This document shows, one piece after another, positions 29,001 to 29,035 of a stretch of 29,035 bases of DNA. The position numbers were made by a program, and so were the translations under genes. The notes under the pieces were generated by a model that worked only from the letters and a program-made list of their open reading frames with translations, did not search any database and was not told the DNA's origin. The stretch comes from a virus, in IMG/VR virus record IMGVR_UViG_3300021475_000045, positions 1-29,035 of that record, one strand, 5' to 3'. Each line of letters opens with the position of its first letter. Positions within the stretch are counted from its first letter, which is position 1.

Positions 29001-29035
29001 GCTGCGCGGGCCTCCAGGACATCCAGCCTACCGGC
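28997..29035 (-). CDS. C-terminal end of an upstream gene (partial)
   Basis: The last 12 codons of a minus-strand frame enter at the window edge and end LDVLEARAA, with TGA overlapping the next ATG as ATGA. The overlap style is the same as elsewhere in this operon, which supports a real gene, but almost none of it is visible. Confidence 0.4.
   Translation of the reverse strand, partial: AGRLDVLEARAA

Overview
The window is the inside of a temperate, tailed (siphovirus-type, HK97-like) bacteriophage or prophage. It is high in G+C. Its gene families (VRR-NUC nuclease, Gp157, Bet recombinase, BPSL0067-type lysis protein, DUF3309-like membrane peptide, AlpA regulator) are typical of phages of Alphaproteobacteria; I cannot name the host more closely. 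No bacterial housekeeping gene, tRNA, rRNA or transposase is visible.

Left part, minus strand (1 to 16.8 kb): a nearly gap-free leftward operon. In transcription order it starts with a Cro-like regulator (16.8 kb), then a VRR-NUC nuclease, a replication initiator carrying iterons inside its own gene (15.3 kb), small regulators and unknowns, an HNH nuclease, small membrane peptides, a ParB-like protein, a TET-associated-type glycosyltransferase, terminase small and large subunits, a proline-rich protein, a collagen-like fibre, portal, prohead protease, major capsid protein, an Ig-like decoration candidate, head-tail connector, head closure protein and the start of another fibre-like protein. 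A perfect 14-bp parS-like palindrome lies at 13818.

Right part, plus strand (17.0 to 28.0 kb): early genes begin with a Gp157 homologue and a Bet/RecT annealing protein, then many small unknown genes, an AlpA-type regulator, an RNA polymerase alpha-CTD-like protein, a group of small genes each with its own ribosome-site leader and hairpin, a tyrosine integrase and an XRE-type repressor candidate, closed by a strong terminator. Beyond it, on the minus strand, is a holin-like protein and an endolysin candidate. If the genome is circularly permuted, these lie at the far end of the late operon that leaves the window at position 1.

The most striking feature is non-genic. Three arrays (20096-20355, 20968-21596, 22121-22432) and a short relative in the late operon (870-919) are made of more than 200 degenerate pentamers CGCNN. 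They stay in exact 5-bp register without slippage, with C almost invariant at the third position and the last two positions free. Five copies of a 19-20-bp AT-rich element (GATTCATTTATGGCATTTC) interrupt the arrays with a fixed 22-23-nt geometry. I know of no described element of this kind. The arrays sit at gene junctions in an otherwise tightly overlapping early operon, and all point the same way on the DNA, whichever strand the neighbouring genes use.
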